Source of the DNA: Hysterium pulicare CBS 123377
Taxonomy: Eukaryota > Ascomycota > Dothideomycetes > Hysteriales > Hysteriaceae
Length of the DNA stretch: 64,000 nucleotides
Assembly: GCA_000467715.1 (NCBI GenBank)
Contig: AJFK01000038.1
Span: forward strand, 1 to 64,000
Direction of reading: 5' to 3'
Below the pieces are notes generated by a model that was not told the DNA's origin, ran no database searches, and worked only from the letters and a program-made list of their open reading frames with translations. Of the stretch, positions 22,029 through 33,810 are shown one piece after another (position 1 is the first letter of the stretch; the number at the start of each line of letters is the position of its first letter). Made by a program: the position numbers and the translations under genes.

Positions 22029-23387
22029 GGTGGGTGCCTGCCTTGTTGTAAGGAGGAATACGGTGCTGGTCGGTTCGCAGACACGTCGCTTTTTGTCTGG
22101 TAATGGTTGTTTGGAATGGAGGAGAAGTTCTTTGGGCTGGGTATTGAGGTTTCTTGTTCTTGTTCTTACTATTGCTTTTGTTCTTAGCCCTACATCCTAC
22201 CGCTTAATGATATCGTAATTCGCAAGACTTGATCACATTTTGCGTGATATGAGATGTTGTTAATAGATGAGACTCCGTAACTTAAGATCTAGTCATCTCG
22301 CTCACTTATCTTGGACGCTTGTTCACGATCCTTCTATCTCCTTCTCCTCTCCCACCCACGAACATTCTAATTCAAAGCTCCTCTTCTTGGATCTCAAAAC
22401 CAACATTTCCTTTCTTCCCCCTTTCCTTCTCTTTAGAATTCGACAATTCCTTTGACCCCCTTTCCGCACCACATTCAACAATCCGCCTATTCATTTCCCT
22501 TCCTCCCAAAAGAAGAGAATTTCTTTACTCCGAGCTTGAATCACTTAAGATTTGTTACATAAAACCATGTCACAAGACTGCAGCTATCAAAAGCTTCCCA
22601 GCTCAAGCCCGTCTTCCCACTCACCGCTATTGCATTTTGTAAGCCTTCTACTAACATGAAGTTAGTTCACTGAATGTTCACGGTAGATGGGCTCGTGTCA
22701 TCCCCATGAATCATTACAAACAAGAGATTCGTCTTCCTACAACGAACTTCAGATATGTCTTTACGATAAATCCCGATCTTCATTTGCATATATCCACGCA
22801 GAATTAAAGCGTGGGCTCTCACTCCAGCTCGTAGGTAACGCGTTGACTTTTTTGTCTGTTTCTTTCTCCTCCTCGTCTCTTTCCCTCTCTTCCTGTTTTT
22901 GCCTGAGGCCCAGGCAGCTGCTTGTCTAAGTGCTTTGAGCGGCGCAGCGGATATGACATGCTAAATCTTCAGACTTTTGGAGGCCAGTCGTAGAAATAAG
23001 AGGCTGCAGATCCGGAGTCTAGGATGCGGCCAATCAATCGCTTGATCGCATTATTTAGATAGAAGAAAAGGTGTCTCCTATTTTGCAACGTGCAAAGCAT
23101 GACAGGCTCCGAGCTGCATGGACTAGACTGTCGCTTCATTAAAGATCCATGCCTGGATTTCCTGAACCTCATAACGCCTCAAATACACCATGAGTGCCCA
23201 TCTCAAACCTATACCTTGAAAGCTCCCACGTCACATAGAGAGCAAGACCGTCCTTTGAGAAAGAATCTGCCTAGTCCATATCTCGCTGCTCATTCGAACC
23301 CATACCCATAAACAAAACATGGGCTTCCCGTCCTCGTCAAGCAAGACCTCCGGGGTTGACTTACCACACAGCACCACATCATGCCAA
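22029..23387. other. 1.36-kb spacer between convergent genes
   Basis: T/C-rich sequence with no coding pattern that I can support; short open frames such as 22687-22929 are low-complexity. It should include 3' UTRs of both neighbours. Confidence 0.45.
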
Positions 23388-24755
23388 CTAAAAAGTAACT
23401 CCGCCATTTGCCGAAGAATCGGCCCAGTCCATTTTCCACTGCCCGTTAGCCTTGAACGGACACCGCTTCATGAAAGAAGAAACATCCGCTTGCATTGGGA
23501 GCTCTTTCAAATACCCTGCCACTTCCCTCAACATATCGCTCTTCATCTGCTGCGGTGTCGCCTCAAACTCCGGGATTTCGATGAGGTTGAAGGGTTCAGA
23601 GCTGGCCTTCAGAGAGGAATCATCGATCAGGATAGTATTGTGTTGGCCCCAGCGCTCACCGGACTGATAGCCAGAATGGACCTGTTGAATTTTTTCATCC
23701 CCCCAGATTCGGGTGAGTTGCTTGTAGACTTGAACGTTCTGGCTGTAGTGTTCTGCTTTGAGACCAAATTTATCCCGACCCCATGGCCCAATAAGCTTGG
23801 TTTGTTGCTCTTGACTTAGGACCTTGTCGACCATGAGTCGAACGTTTTGTGGTTTAGCGCTGGACCACACCATGACGTGATGGTGCTCGAATATGTATTT
23901 CAGAAAATACACCAAGAAAGGTCGGGCGATGATGTGTTCTGGTTTGTTGCGGCTGGGACGGTGAACGAGTGTGCCATTCAGATCCAACACAATCAGCAGA
24001 CGCTGTGAAGATTGAAGAGTAGTCGGCTCCAATGACGCAAGAGTAAGGTAGGCTTCCGAAGGGTTCGGGGCTGGAAGATGGATCTTTGGGTCACGAGATT
24101 TACGTGGTTCATTGCGACGCCCAGGTGGGGTTTTGCCTCGCGGGGTGGTGGGTCGGCTTGGAGCAAGGTGCAATCTAGGGTTCTTGTCAATACGGGCTCT
24201 CTTATCTTTGCCCGACCTCATGGAATGGAGAGGGTCATACGCTGAGGTATTCAGTGGCCTCGCCATGAGCTGAGGAACTGCGTTTGGAATGAAGGGTGGA
24301 GCCTGAGCGTTCAGCCAGAATCTGCCAGTCGGAGCCTGGCTGTGCTCTTCTTGCTGCAGTTGTTGCTGATACCACATCTGAGCCGGAGGAAATTGCATAG
24401 AAGTATATTGCGGAGGTGGTCCTCCTGACGTTGGAAAGCTTGTGCCGAGGCCATATGGGGTCTGGTAGCCTGGAATAAAGGCTCCGGTACTGTAGAGAGC
24501 AGGAGCGTACGAGGACGACCACATGGGGTGGAAATACGGAATCACAGTAGGCGTTGCAGTTGGCTGTGCCAATGGCATACCAAAACTCGGCTGTGTTCCT
24601 GGGGGTGCATTGCTTGCGTCCATTCTTGGGGTATGTATGGCAGGTTGTTGTTCGCCGAGTGCATCAAGTAGAGCTTGGCCAACGAACGAATCATTTTCGC
24701 TCATATTGGTCTGATGCGGAAGAGCATGGGCAGATCTACCCTGCTTTTTCGCCAT
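23388..24755 (-). CDS. FCP1/NIF-like HAD phosphatase-domain protein
   Basis: A 455-residue protein. The N-terminal half is disordered, Pro/Gln/Tyr-rich (PPQYTSMQFPPAQMWYQQQL). The C-terminal half is an FCP1-like catalytic domain (NIF) of the HAD superfamily: LLIVLDLNGTLVHR, then HHHVMVWSSAKPQNV, WGRDKF and TILIDDSS, which match HAD motifs I to III. In active FCP1/SCP enzymes motif I is DxDGT; here it is DLNGT, so the second Asp, the general acid/base, is Asn. I recall this Asn form from a fungal and plant subgroup, so it may be a family trait with altered or no activity. Start: the ATG at 24755 has a strong context (AAAGATGG). An in-frame ATG at 24833 would add 26 residues, but a possible leader intron lies between them. 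Confidence 0.75.
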   Translation of the reverse strand: MAKKQGRSAHALPHQTNMSENDSFVGQALLDALGEQQPAIHTPRMDASNAPPGTQPSFGMPLAQPTATPTVIPYFHPMWSSSYAPALYSTGAFIPGYQTPYGLGTSFPTSGGPPPQYTSMQFPPAQMWYQQQLQQEEHSQAPTGRFWLNAQAPPFIPNAVPQLMARPLNTSAYDPLHSMRSGKDKRARIDKNPRLHLAPSRPTTPRGKTPPGRRNEPRKSRDPKIHLPAPNPSEAYLTLASLEPTTLQSSQRLLIVLDLNGTLVHRPSRNKPEHIIARPFLVYFLKYIFEHHHVMVWSSAKPQNVRLMVDKVLSQEQQTKLIGPWGRDKFGLKAEHYSQNVQVYKQLTRIWGDEKIQQVHSGYQSGERWGQHNTILIDDSSLKASSEPFNLIEIPEFEATPQQMKSDMLREVAGYLKELPMQADVSSFMKRCPFKANGQWKMDWADSSANGGVTF

Positions 24756-24833
24756 CTTTCTAATGTCAGTTTTGGATGGGAGTGTAGTTGGAAGTTTGAA
24801 GGAATACCGTGATAGCGTCTGAGCCGGAGACAT

Positions 24834-25169
24834 GAGGAAGTGGTGTTCGAAGAAAAGCAAATGGATTAGCGATCGGTTTCAAGAAGATGTGAAAACGTCG
24901 GTGAATCCAGAAATTGGTGAGGGTATTCATCAGTGAAAGTGAAAAGCCGTGCTGAGCGTAGGCAGAAGTACTCGGCGCGGCATTTTGTTATTCCGATAGG
25001 GCTGAAAAATAATCTACAACAGTTTCGTCATTTCCCACTCACCTCAATTGAGGCGCAGATCTTCTATGACTTCCTGACCGTTGGCAGACATTTGCATCAA
25101 GCTTCCTGCGCGACATCTAATCGAGTAGTGGAAAATAAGTGTTCGGACTAGTCCAGTTACTCAGATGCG
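24834..25169. promoter_or_regulatory. Divergent promoter region, phosphatase-like / RRP36
   Basis: About 340 bp between two genes that start away from each other. No distinct motif stands out. Confidence 0.4.
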
Positions 25170-26364
25170 ATGCCTCTCTCAAAAGCTTTAAACCAGCCAC
25201 TAAGAGCGACGGACGAAGATTCAGAGGAGGATTCGTATCCCGAGGAGTTTGAAGGCTCATCACCCTCAGTATTAGAGACTGGTGAAGGTGGTGATATTGC
25301 CAGCTCCACCTCACAATCTCCTGCAAATTCAGATGACGAGGACGAAGATCTGGTATGATTCCTCCAATGCCTTTGAACTCGGAAGCTGAGACTCATCAAG
25401 TCCGATGAAGTAGATGTCGATCCATTTCAAAAGCAGTTAAGCAAGGTCTCATTCGGAGCACTTGCCAAAGCTCAAGATACGCTCGAGAAGCAAGGTGGTA
25501 CGAACCGAAAACGTAAGCGAGGATCTGATACCACAAGCCAACAAGAGGATAAATTACAAGCTCTGCGAGATCGCCTGAGAGAGCTTAAGGCGAAGAATGA
25601 GACAAAGGGTGCGAAACCTCGCAAGAAAGCCAAATCCTCTGCAGCCGTGCACCAGAAGCCGCGCGACGACAACGACGAAGACTCCTCCTCCTCCGATGGA
25701 CCTGCGCATGCTCGTTCCAGCAAGCATGCCCCGACGGCGCAATCCAGCAAGCGCGCCGTAACTCGCAAGCGTAGTGTAGTTGAGGTGAAGAAACCTGTTG
25801 TGCGCGACCCTCGCTTCGATGCTCTTGCAGGACCCCGGCCAGACGAGAATACATTGAAGAAGAGATACTCTTTTCTAAAAGATTACAAGGCATCTGAGAT
25901 GGCTGAGCTGCGAGCTACCATCAAGAAGACCAAGAATGAGACGGAGAGGGACGTACTGAAGCGGAAACTGCTGTCAATGGAATCCCAACAAAAAGCTCAA
26001 GAAGGAAAGGAAAAACAGCAAGATATACTACGAGAGCATAGAAAGAAGGAGAAAGACTTAGTCAAACAGGGAAAGCAGCCGTTCTACTTAAAGAAATGTG
26101 AGTTATGCTACCCTTTCTGCGAGCTCCTCCTTTTTGTTATTGCTTTTTGGAGGCGTGCCGTTCGAGCTTGTGCCTATTTCTAGGATGGCCTAACTGTCAA
26201 TTGTATGCTAATGATGTTCTCCAGCTGATCAAAAGCAACTTGCTCTCGTCGATCGCTTCCAGAACATGAAATCTAAACAACGGGACAAGGTAATAGAACG
26301 CCGCCGCAAGAAAGCTACAGCAAAGGAGCGGAAGAACATGCCAACGGAACGACGGACCATGTAG
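25170..26364 (+). CDS. RRP36: Rrp36-like rRNA biogenesis protein
   Basis: Predicted protein of 339 residues from exons 25170-25352, 25401-26097 and 26225-26364 (introns of 48 and 127 nt). Rrp36 acts in the nucleolus in early cleavage of pre-rRNA at the sites that release 18S rRNA, as part of the small-subunit processome. Seen: an acidic N-terminus (DEDSEEDSYPEEFEG), the block VDPFQKQLSKVSFGALAKAQ, a charged linker, and the conserved C-terminal core RDPRFDALAGPRPDENTLKK, KRYSFLKDYKASEMAEL, KQGKQPFYLKKSDQKQLAL, ending in a Lys/Arg-rich tail (RRRKKATAKERKNMPTERR). Intron 2 interrupts the core at YLKK/SDQK, phase 1. All parts match the family in order and length. Confidence 0.93.
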
Positions 26365-27199
26365 GATGTATGTACTCAGACAAAGTACTTGTCTACTCAT
26401 ACGGCATCAAGCTCAAGCCGGTGGGCACGCTAGTCGCAGTGTGAGTACCTTATTACTTGGCATCGCCCAGGCTTGCCAACAATTCCGAGGGCTCATAGAT
26501 GTAGAGAGTTTCTTGCATGCTAGATGGTTACTAGATACACAAGTTATCTGAGTGTATATTGGTTGTTCCTTGAGGTGAACCTCGACTATGTAACCATCAA
26601 GGATATTGCCAAAAAGGCAGCTTTAGATGCCACATGCCAATCAATCGTCAAACGGTGCATCGAATCTATCAAGACATGTCACATGTGTCCGCCTTAAAAG
26701 CCAAACCACAATGGCGCCCGCTTACCCCAACCCGTTCCAGACCAGCCCACGGCTCGACCTGCACCATCAAATGCTCAACACCAACCACCCATCACGAAAC
26801 TCCAGCCACTCAAATTCACCATGGCCCGACGATGATGCGGGAGAAATTAGCTGCAGCAACCAACTTCTTCGGACCAATCCTTGATGGTTTGGCGCCATTT
26901 CAGCATGGTGTTGCATGGCCGTGCGCCAAGTTTGGGTTACGCCAGTGACGTCGCTGATGTCATAAGTGATTCTTCCAACCTCCTTCATGTGCCAGCCAGC
27001 CCTTTTTAGAGACGCGGCACTGCCACATCTCCCCTGAACAACTTACCAGAGACCTCACTGGTTATTTGAATCTTTGCAATCGTCGGAAATCGATTCTTCA
27101 TTTCGAGTCTTTCATTGCTTAATATTTTTGACTATTAGCTCCATTGAACCTTGTCGCGACATTTGGATTTGCTCCTGAATATCATCTTTTTCAATCGCA
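26365..27199. other. Spacer between RRP36 and the BTB gene
   Basis: About 830 bp with no supported gene. The right 150 bp are T/C-rich and form the leader of the BTB/POZ gene. Confidence 0.45.
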
Positions 27200-28047
27200 A
27201 TGTCTCAAACTCGCGAGAAACCGCTCCATGAGTATGTCCATCATACACTCACGATTCTCCATCATGCATCCGATTGACCTTCTTCCATAGGCTCCTTTCC
27301 CGCTCTATGGTAGATATCTACGTAGGCTCTGAAAACACCCACTGGATCCTCCACGAAAAGCTCCTCTGCTACCACAGCCCTTTCTTCCGCAAGATCTTCT
27401 ACAACGAGAAATCCAGCAACTCAAGCTCGAAATCCTTCGGTCTCCCCGACGAGGACGATGCCCCCTTCAATAAATTCGTTGGCTGGCTCTATTCCTCCTC
27501 ACTGCCCGTCCCGCGAGAAGAGAAAGACTTAGGCGTCCTCTTCGATCTCTACCTGATGGCCGAGAAATGGCAAATCCCTATCTTGATACAGGAAATATTG
27601 CACACGGTGCGCGAATTCTACAAATTCAGCGATACGTATCCCGGTCTGCGGCGCGTGCAATATATCTACGCGAACACGGAGGATGGATCACCGATGCGCC
27701 ATATGCTCGTTCACTCGGTCGCGCGCCTCATGGTTCTCAAGGACGGTATTCCGCAGCACTGGGACAAGGCGCTTCGGAAGAATGGCCAGTTGGCTGTGGA
27801 TATCATTAAGGCGATCCAGGACTGGAGGCTGGAAGACGAGGTCGTGCCTGATGCGAGAGAGGAACCGGCGGATGCGGAAGATTTAGTTGATGGCGAGACG
27901 GTTGTCGAGTCGAATAATAGCTCGATAAAGGACTCGGAACCCCAGAAGGCGATTAAACAGGAGCCTGGTACCGAGGATAAAAAGATGGAAGACACGAAGG
28001 CGTTGCCCAATGGAATCACGAATGGAGATTATGGAACTCTTCACTAA
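27200..28047 (+). CDS. BTB/POZ-domain protein
   Basis: Predicted protein of 262 residues from exons 27200-27231 and 27291-28047 (59-nt intron, phase 2, GTATGT...CCATAG). BTB domains mediate dimerisation and can recruit Cullin-3. Seen: RSMVDIYVGSENTHWILHEK, LLCYHSPFFRKIFYNE, then FNKFVGWLYSSSLP and LGVLFDLYLMAEKW, the usual BTB order at residues 15-110. The C-terminal third is acidic and disordered. Pezizomycotina have many such small BTB proteins of unknown role; this one lacks Kelch, MATH or zinc-finger partners. The 32-nt first exon holds only ten full codons, and its ATG (27200) sits after a T/C-rich leader. Confidence 0.85.
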
Positions 28048-31000
28048 ATCTGAGACCCTTGGAAGGATGAGATGGAAGACGATGCTGTACTTGTTCCCAC
28101 TGATTGCCTAAATTTGCGGATTTTTTTTCGTATTGCGGTCATCGATTTCTTGACATCCCTTTTGCTTCGGGAGTTGGGTTTTGGAAATATACCTTGGCAA
28201 ACGATGTATTCGCGCTGGGATTGATCTTTTCTCTTCTACATAATGTGTTTTCAGTGTATTTTATCTAGTATCTTACCTTATCTACTTGACGGTTTAGGAT
28301 AGTAAAAGTTTCATTGTGATATACCTTCCTATCGAGATCAGCATGATGCCGCCAATGCGAACAACTTATTTCGTGACTCGCGCGAAGTATTCTTCCCTAC
28401 TTTCCTCGATAGATTGATTCCATCTATAGTTAATAAATGAGCATAAGGGTGCAGCTGTCTGCGCAAAATATAGAAGTTCCTCCCACGCTAGGCATAGACT
28501 CTAAGTCAGATGTTCATCTAGAAAAAGAGCTCGGAATCTTAGTACGGAAGCGAGATCTGCTACTTCGGGGGAAAGACGAAGAATTTCAGACTGGAACGAG
28601 TTTGATTTGTACGCAGACATTTCTATACATCTACCGTTCTCTAAGTCACTACACCATCGATATCATCGCCTTTAACCTACACATACACATTTACTGTCCA
28701 ACGAGAGCAGAGTAGAGTAGAGGGTAGCTAGTCACGAGAACTCTACGCGAACCAAATGCCTTCGCGCAAGCTAAGCTATATCTCCTACCCACCAACCAAC
28801 CAAGCAACATAGACTACTACAAATGTAGTACTAGTACTACCCTCCATAAGGCTCTTTCTAGCAAAATCTCGCACAAAAGCCACCAATCAACTATGCATCG
28901 ATGCCGCAATCACCGTTCTACGATATCGAGTGTGCAACGACCCAAGGGAACACAAATATTTTCGGGAAAAGGGTCTTGGGGAGAGGGGTTGGTTGGTGTG
29001 ATGGATGGATGGGATGGCGTTCGTGTACTACTGCTCTGGGACGTTTCTCCGTTGACTGTGAGGCGTTGGGCCGCAATTTTGGTGTCGCTGTTGGGTTTGA
29101 ATTACGTTTTGAGGCTTTGAGTGATGGGTGGTGGTAGTGGTGGTTGAGGATTGTGGGAAGGAGAAGTAGAGAGAGGGTGAAACTAAGGTCGGTATGATCG
29201 TGAGGTATTAATGTATGGAGAGGCGAATGATGAATCGGAGAGGTGTTAGAAAACGATCAAAGGGACGTTAGCATAGATCAAGAGAAGACATGAGACCTCA
29301 CGAAGCCGCAAGAACGAGCTTGAGAAGGGTCACTGTGTAACTTCAATCTGTACGCAGACGGATAACCTACTCGCCGCGCTCGCATGCGTATGGTACCACT
29401 CATAGTACTGGTGACGGTGACACCCGAGGCACAGTTAGATTTCGGGAGAAGTTCTAGCGGTGAGATTGGTTGACGTTGAACAGCATACGGAAGGCTGCAA
29501 CGTTCGCATCGTAGGGCAGCGATCTCTCCATCCCGCTTGGAGAGATCGGACGTGGGGAACTTCAGATATACGCTCCCCCGCATTATATGTAATCCGATCT
29601 TAGATTTACGCAAGATAAGGATTTGGATTTCAAGGCCGAGTAGAATGAGAGGCTGTCTATGGAGGTCAGAAGACCTTCGAGTAGCCTCAAATAGACGAAG
29701 ACAGTCCGGAAACACCATATCTCAGATATCGCGAACCAAGGTTCACATAGATAAGAAGGGACTCGAGATGCAATTCTTTAAGAATAGCAAGCAGGTTTAA
29801 AAGAGCCATCCACAGACCAGTCGACGGCCCCGCGGCCTGTCAGTGGTACCTGGCTAGAAGTAGCGACGACAACGTCGAGATACCACTACGCACTCAAATT
29901 AGAGTTAGACGCAATCTATATGAGCCGACTGCAGTATATACCGCCCTTGATGTATAGTAGATCGCTTTCAAAGAAGCCCTAGACCCCGGTCTTCATGCTC
30001 GGCTGGGCCCCCACCGGTTCAAATGGCTGGTTTTCGAGTTCTCATTCAGGGCTGCAAGGCGCATTTTATCCAGATCCGTGCCATGGTTATGGTATTGTTT
30101 CTTTACCTCTGAGCTGGTAGAGGTTAATAGATTGGAATAAAACGAAACAGTGTGGAATAGAAGAAACATTATTGGAAAACGATCAACAACAAACGTCGTC
30201 TTGATATGGAGTTGTGACAAATGAGCGTTTTACACACGGATGGCTTCACAAGTCAGATAGCGGTTCGTATCACCGACCGCTACTAATATATTTGAATCGA
30301 AGGAATAACGGAAATCCACAGAGATTAGAGGAGCGAATGAGAAACTTTTGAGCGAGTTTTTCCATCGGAGAATTCATGTCGTGCATATCTAATAGGGACG
30401 AAGGACGATTGGTCCAGAATACCAACCGAGGATGTCGGTTCGATATTGACAAAAATCTAGGCATGAAGCAGTGGCAACATTGGTGAGAATAAAGTTTACG
30501 AGACAAGCTAGGATAGCTGGTGTTTCGAAATGTGAGAGAGGGAATCGAGCATACCATCTCTCTTACCCCGCGCAATTTTACTGAAGGGTCAACTTGAAGC
30601 ATCGCGGGTCGGCCATGGAGATATGGGACGTGTCTCAGGGCAGCGAAGTGGCTTGTGACTCCGGCGTGCCTCTGCGGCCAAGCTACTATAAGAAGTATTG
30701 AGATGCGCGCAGCGGGCAGTCCGTGGTTAGGGAAACGATAGAAAAATTAATCTATCTCACGCGTCGCGTTCTAAAGATACGCATATAGACGATCTGCTAT
30801 TGACCGGGAACGGATTGGTAGCTTTTCCCCCAGGTACCCCTAAGGCGGGAAGACGCGCGGGTAAATTGTGATGGACGAGCAGATCATAAGCGCTTTCGAT
30901 AAGAAACAATATGACGAGCAGCGGCCTACCACGTGGAAAAGACGAACTCGCGGAGATGGTGTTGGATGTTGGTGATGTTGCCGCCGTCATCCTGCGAAAC

Positions 31001-32345
31001 AACGAACGGTGATGAAGCTGGTCCCGCCGTACGTGTTGGTGGACAACTGGCCGAGACTGTCTTGCTGCAGGACCGGAAGCTGGGTCGTATCTGCTTGGAC
31101 TCGGAGAAGTGAGAAAGTTTCAATTTGCAGTAGGACGTTTCTTGGGAAGATCCGCGTCTGCAGCTGCCTCGTGAAGAATTTTTTGAAACCCGCGGTCCTG
31201 CTCGCACTGCGGTAAGGACATTGACGGTATTCCTGCGCAATCATCTTGCGCGGGTTGGCCGTGTTGATGTTTCGAAAGGAAGCGGTCCTTTGGAATTTCA
31301 TTGATGGGATCCTCGATAGAGGGCCTGATCGGGTTGGGTCAAACGGAATTTGCTTCGAGGCGTTCCTAATGCGACGAAGAGGTCCTCGCCGTGAAACACT
31401 GGAGCAAGCCCCTAGAGGATGATCCAGCATCAGCCCGGGCGCAGCAGTGATTGGACGAGTGCACGCGAGGACGATTTATTGGCACTTGTGCGTGCAACAC
31501 GTCTGGTCGAGGGTCGCATGCGAACGATGTCGAATCACCGCGCTGCTCTTGACGCAGCTGAGGGAGCAGCTGGGCGGATTCAGCAGTCGTCGCCAGCATC
31601 GTTCGGCCAGCAACGCGAATCCGACGACGAGATGCAATTTTTTCGACTGCTGGACAATCAATAATGGAGGCCCTGCTGTTCGCTTCTTCAGTGCGAAACG
31701 GCCAGGCTTGTCGTGCAGGCTGCCCCTCGTCCCCGTCGCCGGTGGTGCAGGGCGTGGTTGGCTGCACGGGTGGTTGTGGCAGGTAGAGCACGGTAAAGCA
31801 GCGCCAGGAGCCCCCGGCCCATGCGCCCATCTGTTGCGACGAGTGAGCCATCTGCTCGCCCAAGCTGCCCCCAAGCTGCCGTCTAGCACCGTCTCAGCGT
31901 AGACGCAAATCCATCAGAGAGGGAGCCAGCCCGCGCCTGACTCCCCTCCTGAACCCTGATACCCTGATCGCGACCATCTTGTCGTTAGCCGGCCCAAAGT
32001 CCGTGCCATTTTTATCCCGCCCATCCCTCCGCTCCACCTCTCCCATTATCACTTCGTTCGGCTCTGTCACGACTCTCTCCAAGCACCACGCGCCCATCTT
32101 CTTGTTACTGCTGTTCCAAAGGCCAAGCATCTCGTGCTGGGCTTCCGACAAGCAAGCAGGCCGTTCGTCGCATCATCAAGGTCAAGCAGTTTGCTCTGCT
32201 TGTCGACGCCGCTCGTTACATCTTTCCTTCTAATAATACTTGCCTGGATCCATCCTACAACGTAAAGCGTTCCAACCCGCACCAAATTACAATCTGCGGC
32301 ACTCCTCTCATCTACTTGCTCCTATACACCGTCTTCAAACAAACC
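28048..32345. other. 4.3-kb gene-poor region
   Basis: I find no gene I can support. A frame at 28437-28715 (starting MSIRVQLSAQNIEVPP) and others near 29278-29718 and 31366-31889 are open by chance or are remnants. A short self-complementary stretch with repeated TACTA/TAGTA lies near 28806-28838. From about 30.6 to 31.9 kb the sequence is richer in G+C than its surroundings. The last 350 bp are CT-rich and form the leader of the next gene. Confidence 0.4.
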
Positions 32346-33810
32346 ATGACAACCGTCGTTGCTACCCCCCCGGTCGCGGCGCCGCATGCGCCTCCTTCTA
32401 TAGAGCAGGCCGGCTCTTCAAGGACATATGCCACCATTGCTCCTTCGACCTCTGTTCATGTCGTCACCCCCAATTCCAAAAGCTCCAAGCCTGCTAGCGA
32501 CAATGCTTCACCTACCTCCAGTGAAAGCTCATCGCATCAGCAAAGAGCAGACGGCAAGAGATCACCTAATTCGTATGTCTATTACGGTCCACTCTCGTTC
32601 TTCTTCTCATTACCGCACTTCCTCCTCCACCTCCTTGTCCCAGTCTCCTCCCAAGCATGACATGCTGCTTACTCACAGCCCCGTGTGCAGATCGAGAGGC
32701 CCTCAAGCGCCGAAGATTATCGTCAAGAAGGAGCCAACGTCGCCAGACCTCACAACCTCCCGACACCGACCTCGAAGATTAGATCTCTCGGGCAATACTA
32801 CAATTAACACCTCCTCCGGCGCCCTCACTGCACGGCCTCCTACCTCCAAGGATAGCGCCGGACTCGTCATGCAAGACGTCGGTCTTGCGTGCCTCTCGCC
32901 AGGCTTTCATACACAGGACCCAACCATGAGGGAGCAACTTCAGAGGAGTATGGATGTACGAGAGCGACAAAGGCAACTCATTGAAGCTAGACAAAAAGCG
33001 GGAAAGGGAGGCCCAGATAGCGAGGAACCCCCGCGCCAGGCTGATCTGAACCCGTTTGGAAGATCCATGAAAACACCCTCACGAAGGAAAGGGCCTCCAC
33101 CAGGCCTCTCCATCGGCACACCAAGTGCTGCACAGTTCGCCAATGAGCGTATAATTCAATCCGCACCTATTAATCAGACGTTTACTGGTCTCCGAAACAA
33201 CCTCCATCCCGGCTCTCGCCAAGTCGCCAACGCGCCCTCAAACCTTTCTCAAACGTCCCACATCCACCACGTGCCTGCAACACAAACAAACAACCGACTG
33301 CCTCCAATCTCGGATGTCTTCGCCGGAGAACCCCTAGGCGCACCCCGAAGCATTTACAACAACAGCCCTGGTAACTCTTCGCATTCGAATCACCAGCCAC
33401 CACTGCCATCGCCAGGCTTCCCTCCTCACTATGCTCCATTGTCGGCCAGGCCACGGGAGTACAAATCTGCTGAAGAAGCTGTACAGTCATTGTCGGGCGG
33501 CCGAGAGGACCTCTTACCCCGTCTCGTTCATTACGGCGGCCATCAACCCCCGACACCGCCGTCACCTATGCCAAACAAATCTGCAAATCCAAGCTACCCA
33601 CCACATCCCGACCTTCACCGCAGCGGTAGCTCAAGGAGGAGAGGCCGCGATGAGTACGAAAGGGACATGGGAACCCCTCCACTTGGACGCCAGGAATCTC
33701 GTCGTGGTGGTCCTTTTGGAGAAGGTCGGGATAGCCCGGAAACGCAGCGGAAGAAGAAGGACGAGTTCATTGCCCTCTGCGCTCGGGCCTGGGATTTGTT
33801 TCACTCGTGA
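32346..33810 (+). CDS. Conserved-looking proline-rich protein, function unknown
   Basis: Predicted protein of 448 residues from exons 32346-32572 and 32691-33810 (118-nt intron, phase 2, GTATGT...GTGTGCAG, branch CTTACTCAC). The protein is mostly disordered, Ser/Pro/His/Asn-rich. Blocks that look conserved rather than random are DPTMREQLQRSMDVRERQRQ followed by LIEARQKAGKG, then KGPPPGLSIGTPSAAQFANE followed by RIIQSAPINQTFTG, and YKSAEEAVQSLSGGREDLLP. The C-terminus ends in a short amphipathic segment (KKKDEFIALCARAWDLFHS). I do not recognise the family. The lysine patch KIIVKKEP and SP sites suggest a phosphorylated nuclear protein, but that is inference. Confidence 0.7.

Noticed and set aside
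24756-24860. Upstream extension of the FCP1-like frame to 24860
   Set aside because: It begins with TTG, not ATG; the in-frame ATGs are at 24833 and 24755, the latter in better context.
30010-30030. Possible tRNA B-box (GGTTCAAAT)
   Set aside because: The flanking bases do not complete the B-box and no A-box or acceptor stem pairs with it.
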